Source: Cyanoderma ruficeps (Eukaryota > Chordata > Aves > Passeriformes > Timaliidae). Taken from it: a stretch of 64,000 nt of DNA. Positions within the stretch are counted from its first letter, which is position 1; every line of letters begins with the position of its first letter. The position numbers and the translations under genes are program-made. The stretch covers positions 5,050,941 through 5,114,940 of the forward strand of contig VZDJ01007749.1 in the NCBI GenBank assembly GCA_008694505.1. The letters run 5' to 3'. The notes beneath the pieces were generated by a model. It was not told where the DNA came from. It saw only the letters and a list, made by a program, of their open reading frames with translations, and did no database searches. Below, in pieces: positions 61,001-64,000 of the stretch.

Positions 61001-62968
61001 TTATGAGAGAATTTATTTCTTCAAAGATATTTTATGGAAAACCAAACCTTGAGTTCTGCAGAACAGTGCCATATATAGGACACTGAAAGCTTAAACTGTG
61101 TTTCTTCTTTTAACCAGAAACCGAGTGAGAATAACACCAAAAGGTACAATGGTGAACCTGAAAGTACAGAAAAAAATGACACATCCTGCATCGTCTTGGA
61201 GGTAGGAATGTGGAATTTGCTCTTTGCTTTTTGTCACATTCCTAGCTTGGCTTTTTCAGAAATTCCTAGAAAAGGGCAATACAATTATCAAGTAGAAATA
61301 GAAGGCAACATAAAACTTTGCTACAGAGAAAGTGATTTTTTTTTTTTTTTTTTAGCCTTAGTCCTGATTGTTATCCAATACCCAGGGATATGGCACAAGG
61401 GAAGAGGGGAGGGTGGCAGTGGATGATCTGTACTGGAACTGCTGCTGTAATGACCCAGTAGGTTACAGTGCCTGGTTTTAGCAGTCTCTTCATGCATAAT
61501 TGTATGTTGGTGTTTTATAGTGAGTAATGCCCTCTGAAATATAAAATATTCTACTAAAATAAAATCACTGGGAAACTTTTTAGTAAATTATTTTTTATGC
61601 ATTCACAGCAAAAGTTAAAACCAGACCTGGAAGTCAAACGTGTGCTTGAGCAGTACAGCTTGCGTTCAAGGAAAGATGACAAGAAAAAAGAAGAGATCTA
61701 TTCAGAGAAGAAGACTTTTGTGGCTGTTAAACCAATTGAGAAAGTACCAACAAAAACAAAGGAGCTGGAGTTTGGGGGAAGAATTGGTATGTGTGCAAAT
61801 TGTCATAAGAGTTGAAAATTAGTACTCTTTTGTGGGTTTTTATTGACCCTACTGTCATGTCAAGAACTGCTTTTTGGACCTTGGCTGCAGAATTCAGAGA
61901 AACAATTGAGATAATTTTTATTTTCTGTCCATACCTTCTAACATGCCATGATGTCTGTTTACAGGGACCTTCATGATGATATTTCTCCTGCCTGCTACTG
62001 TACTCTACTTGCTGTTGATGTGCAAACAAGATGATCCGAGTCTTCTGAACTTCCCTCCTCTGCCAGCCCTTGAGAGTCTTTGGGAGGGGAAGGCGTTTGG
62101 TATCTTTGTTCTGTGGTTTCTCCTTCAAGCTGTGTTTCACTTGCTGCCAATTGGAAAGGTAGGCTCTTGGGAGCAGTTGGGTCTTTTATGGGCAACTAAA
62201 CAGTGTGTTAGGCTGGAAGGTGGGGTAAATTCTAAATCCAGTGATCTTAAAAGCAATTTAATGAGTTTTTCATGACAGATTGAAATATGTCTGCTGCACA
62301 TTTCTGTAAGCTTAGAACAGTGCAGCTGGTTAAGAATTTTTGCATTTCAGAGCCTTTCAGTAGAGAAGGCAGAAAGCATTTTGTAGGTATTCAGATCAAA
62401 GTGTGAATGAACTTTGCTTGATAGAATTCTAGGTATCTGACTTTTGAATTCACAAACTATTTCGATGTTTGGTTTCTTATGGCTAATCCAGCATTTTGGG
62501 ATGTAATCTTCATCTACAGGAAGCTATAAACCATTCTAGCCATGTGTATATCAGGCAAAGGCTCTCCTTCCCTCTTGTGTCTTGAGGGTTACTGGCAGAT
62601 TCTAAAAGAACACTCAGAAGTAGATCAATCATGTTTTATTGCTGTACATATTCACAATGATTGGAGCAGTTCTCCTTTCTTCAAGCTGGTTTGGAAGAGA
62701 TTTATTTTTAAAATGTTTTTATTTGAAACTGTTGATCTTTTTCATTTGCTGTCCAGAGTATGCTTTTTAGAACAATGCATGAGCTTCAGGTTTGAGTGTG
62801 TCCAGCTGGTTGCTTGGATTGAATGTCTTTTTGGCAGAGTTGAGCTTGGTTTTCCACCCCCGAAGGGGCCACACAAAATATTTTGTTGAACATTAAGATT
62901 TTATTTTTCCTAGGTTGTAGAAGGCCTGCCCCTTTCCAATGGAAGGAGACTCCAGTACCGGATAAATG
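57913..62968 (+). CDS. LBR: LBR (lamin B receptor), N-terminal six coding exons
   Basis: LBR is an inner-nuclear-membrane protein whose N-terminal region binds lamin B, heterochromatin and HP1, and whose C-terminal multi-pass part is a sterol C14-reductase. Coding exons in the window: 57913-58077, 59582-59776, 61118-61201, 61609-61786, 61965-62158 and 62914-62968, giving 290 codons plus one base. The order is Tudor domain (residues 1-55), RS-rich linker, charged globular linker, first membrane segment, loop and second membrane segment. All borders are GT-AG and phases agree. The sequence follows chicken LBR closely as I recall it. The gene continues past 64000, so the reductase core cannot be judged here. 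Confidence 0.98.
58078..59581 (+). other. LBR: LBR intron
   Basis: Non-coding; no exon or repeat recognised. It ends in the pyrimidine tract TTTCCATCTTTCTTTTAG. Confidence 0.75.
59582..59776 (+). CDS. LBR: LBR exon: RS-rich linker
   Basis: This 195-nt exon (65 codons, phase 0) starts [20 protein letters not shown] and continues with [20 protein letters not shown], then [20 protein letters not shown]. The Arg-Ser dipeptides are the SRPK1/CDK1-phosphorylated region that controls chromatin and importin-beta binding during the cell cycle. The donor CCG|GTATTT is weak. Confidence 0.96.
59777..61117 (+). other. LBR: LBR intron
   Basis: Non-coding; G- and T-runs just after the donor (about 59790-59815). 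No exon or repeat recognised. The acceptor is TTTTAACCAG. Confidence 0.75.
61118..61201 (+). CDS. LBR: LBR exon: linker
   Basis: This 84-nt exon reads [20 protein letters not shown] and then [15 protein letters not shown] matches human and chicken LBR; the remainder is a fast-changing polar linker. The donor is GAG|GTAGGA. Confidence 0.95.
61202..61608 (+). other. LBR: LBR intron with T18 run
   Basis: This 407-base intron contains an 18-base poly-T (61336-61353). The acceptor is CATTCACAG. Nothing else is seen. Confidence 0.8.
61609..61786 (+). CDS. LBR: LBR exon: second globular linker
   Basis: The exon reads [20 protein letters not shown], then [20 protein letters not shown], then [19 protein letters not shown] plus one base. 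QYSLRSR and KELEFGG, which lies just before the first membrane segment, are conserved. This linker carries the chromoshadow/HP1-interacting region in characterised LBRs. The donor is ATTG|GTATGT. Confidence 0.96.
61787..61964 (+). other. LBR: LBR short intron
   Basis: This 178-base intron has donor GTATGT and acceptor GTTTACAG. Confidence 0.85.
61965..62158 (+). CDS. LBR: LBR exon: membrane segments 1 and 2
   Basis: The exon reads [20 protein letters not shown] (first membrane helix), then [20 protein letters not shown] (loop), then [20 protein letters not shown] (second helix) and [15 protein letters not shown] and LLPIGK are strongly conserved LBR motifs. The first helix targets LBR to the inner nuclear membrane. 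The donor is AAG|GTAGGC. Confidence 0.97.
62159..62913 (+). other. LBR: LBR intron
   Basis: Non-coding; no exon or repeat recognised. The acceptor is TTTTTCCTAG. Confidence 0.8.
62914..62968 (+). CDS. LBR: LBR exon: loop before membrane segment 3
   Basis: The exon reads [18 protein letters not shown] plus one base. VVEG-PL--GR-L-YR-NG is the signature at the start of the sterol reductase family core. The donor is AATG|GTAAGC. The next exon is outside the window. Confidence 0.97.
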
Positions 62969-64000
62969 GTAAGCATGTTGCACTTGGTTATTCTAAAACG
63001 GATTCTGTTGTGTGATTTGCAGTGCTCAGCACCATGAAATACAAACGTTGAAAGATACAGTTTGACCAGAGAGTGTATCTGTTGTAAATCTTGGCTAAAA
63101 TAGGATGAGCCTTTTCTTGGAAAAGGGTGGTTAGGAATCATCAGGAACTAAGTGCCCCAAGATACTACACTGTACAGGGGCTGTAGTGGAATCCAAATAC
63201 TACCCTAAAAAGCTGAGTTTTGTCACAGTCTGGTAAGATGCACCATTTTAAAGTTGGAATAGGGCAGTAAGTAATAGAAACAAGAGGAACCACATCCTGC
63301 AAAAGTGAGTCGTTGAGGCTGTCTCATACCTTGGTTTTGGACTTTGTCTTTAGTCTTGCCATAGTGCTACAATTCTTTCTACATTCTAATGAAGGGAGGA
63401 AATAAGCTACATCATTTAGGTTATTTTTAAAAAAGCCATCAACTTGGTGTTTTAAAAGCTAATTTTCAAAGCAATTTTAAAAGCCTTCTTGAGGAAAGGT
63501 AAGGACAGGAGGCACTGGGCACACGGTAAAGTACAGGAGGTTCCATCTGAACTAGAGCAGATGAACTCTGGAGGTTTCTTCTAGCCTCTGCCCATGTGAC
63601 CCTGTGAAGGAATCCATAGAAAATCCTTAGCTAAGAGCAGCAGAGAACTCCCTGCTCCTGTTTGGGCATCAATCCATTCTCCATGATTTTATACTTTCAA
63701 AGTATACAAAAGTTCTTGTGTTCAAGTTTTGACTTAATAAGTCATTTTAAGTCATAAAAGTCACCTGCATCAAGGTATATATGAAGGTAATTCATAGATG
63801 AGAATATGGCTGTCTCAGTAGTCCCACAGATAAGATCTTGTGACTGGCTGTCATTATCCTTTAGCAGTGTCAGTGTCCATGTTCCCTCTAAAATCTGAAA
63901 TTGAATCCTATGGCATAAAAAATCGAGAAGCATTCAGAGTGTTTCTGCCTCTTGTCCTTTTGATGAGCACAGTTTCAGGACTTAGAGTCTCTTAGTTATA
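62969..64000 (+). other. LBR: LBR intron (5' part, runs off window)
   Basis: No further LBR exon is visible up to 64000. A CR1 remnant at 63484-63610 is listed separately. Confidence 0.75.
63484..63610 (+). mobile_element. CR1 LINE 3' fragment with internal deletion
   Basis: AGGACAGGAGGCACTGGGCACA...AAGTACAGGAGGTTCCATCTGAAC matches the CR1 region 'gacaagaggcaatgggcacaaactgaaatacaggaaattcca'. It is joined directly to the CR1 3' end, '...AGCAGATGAACTCTGGAGGTTTCTTCTAGCCTCTGCCC...TGTGA'. The stretch normally between these blocks is missing. The copy is sense relative to LBR. Confidence 0.8.

Noticed and set aside
1..64000. CRISPR arrays, bacterial operons, phage or viral genes, LTR retroviruses
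   Set aside because: None seen; the window is a spliced vertebrate locus with only CR1 fragments and simple repeats.

Overview
This is a piece of a vertebrate nuclear genome, almost certainly a bird. The two genes encode clearly vertebrate proteins, introns are short, every exon found has GT-AG borders, and the only interspersed repeats I recognise are CR1 LINE fragments, the dominant repeat of bird genomes. The species cannot be fixed; the LBR N-terminus is close to, but not the same as, the chicken protein as I remember it. All supported genes are on the + strand. Four ambiguous bases (12967, 42994, 50707, 53340) all lie in low-complexity sequence.

Layout. (1) 1-8697: the 3' part of an ENAH intron, with an old CR1 copy in antisense. 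(2) 8698-24439: the last eleven coding exons of ENAH (Mena, an Ena/VASP actin regulator). They encode the LERER repeat region, a long proline/serine-rich insert that reads as the neural-isoform segment, the polyproline core, the EVH2 domain, and the small alternative exon 11a (18838-18900), which is too short to show up as an ORF. The phases of all eleven exons join without a break into 656 codons plus stop. The EVH1 domain is upstream of the window. (3) 24440 to about 27860: the ENAH 3'UTR with three AATAAA signals. (4) About 27.9-52.7 kb: an intergenic region with no convincing gene. It holds two CR1 3' ends, simple repeats, a polypyrimidine tract and an isolated CpG-rich island near 39.0-39.3 kb. 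(5) About 52.7-54.1 kb: a degenerate three-copy tandem repeat leading into the CpG-island promoter of LBR, which has two CCAAT boxes, GC boxes and a CHR-like hexamer. (6) 57897-62968: the first six coding exons of LBR (lamin B receptor), covering the Tudor domain, the RS-rich linker and the first two membrane segments. The rest of LBR, including the sterol C14-reductase domain, is beyond the right edge.

The two genes work separately: ENAH promotes actin filament elongation at the cell periphery, and LBR anchors lamin and chromatin at the inner nuclear membrane and also acts in sterol synthesis. Their adjacency matches the ENAH-LBR neighbourhood of human 1q42, as I recall it. I see no new gene system here. 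The points most worth following are about regulation: an internal 3' splice site that would produce the long and short ENAH forms, the diverged exon 11a with a downstream RBFOX/ESRP-like motif cluster, the tandem repeat abutting the LBR promoter, and the orphan CpG island between the genes.
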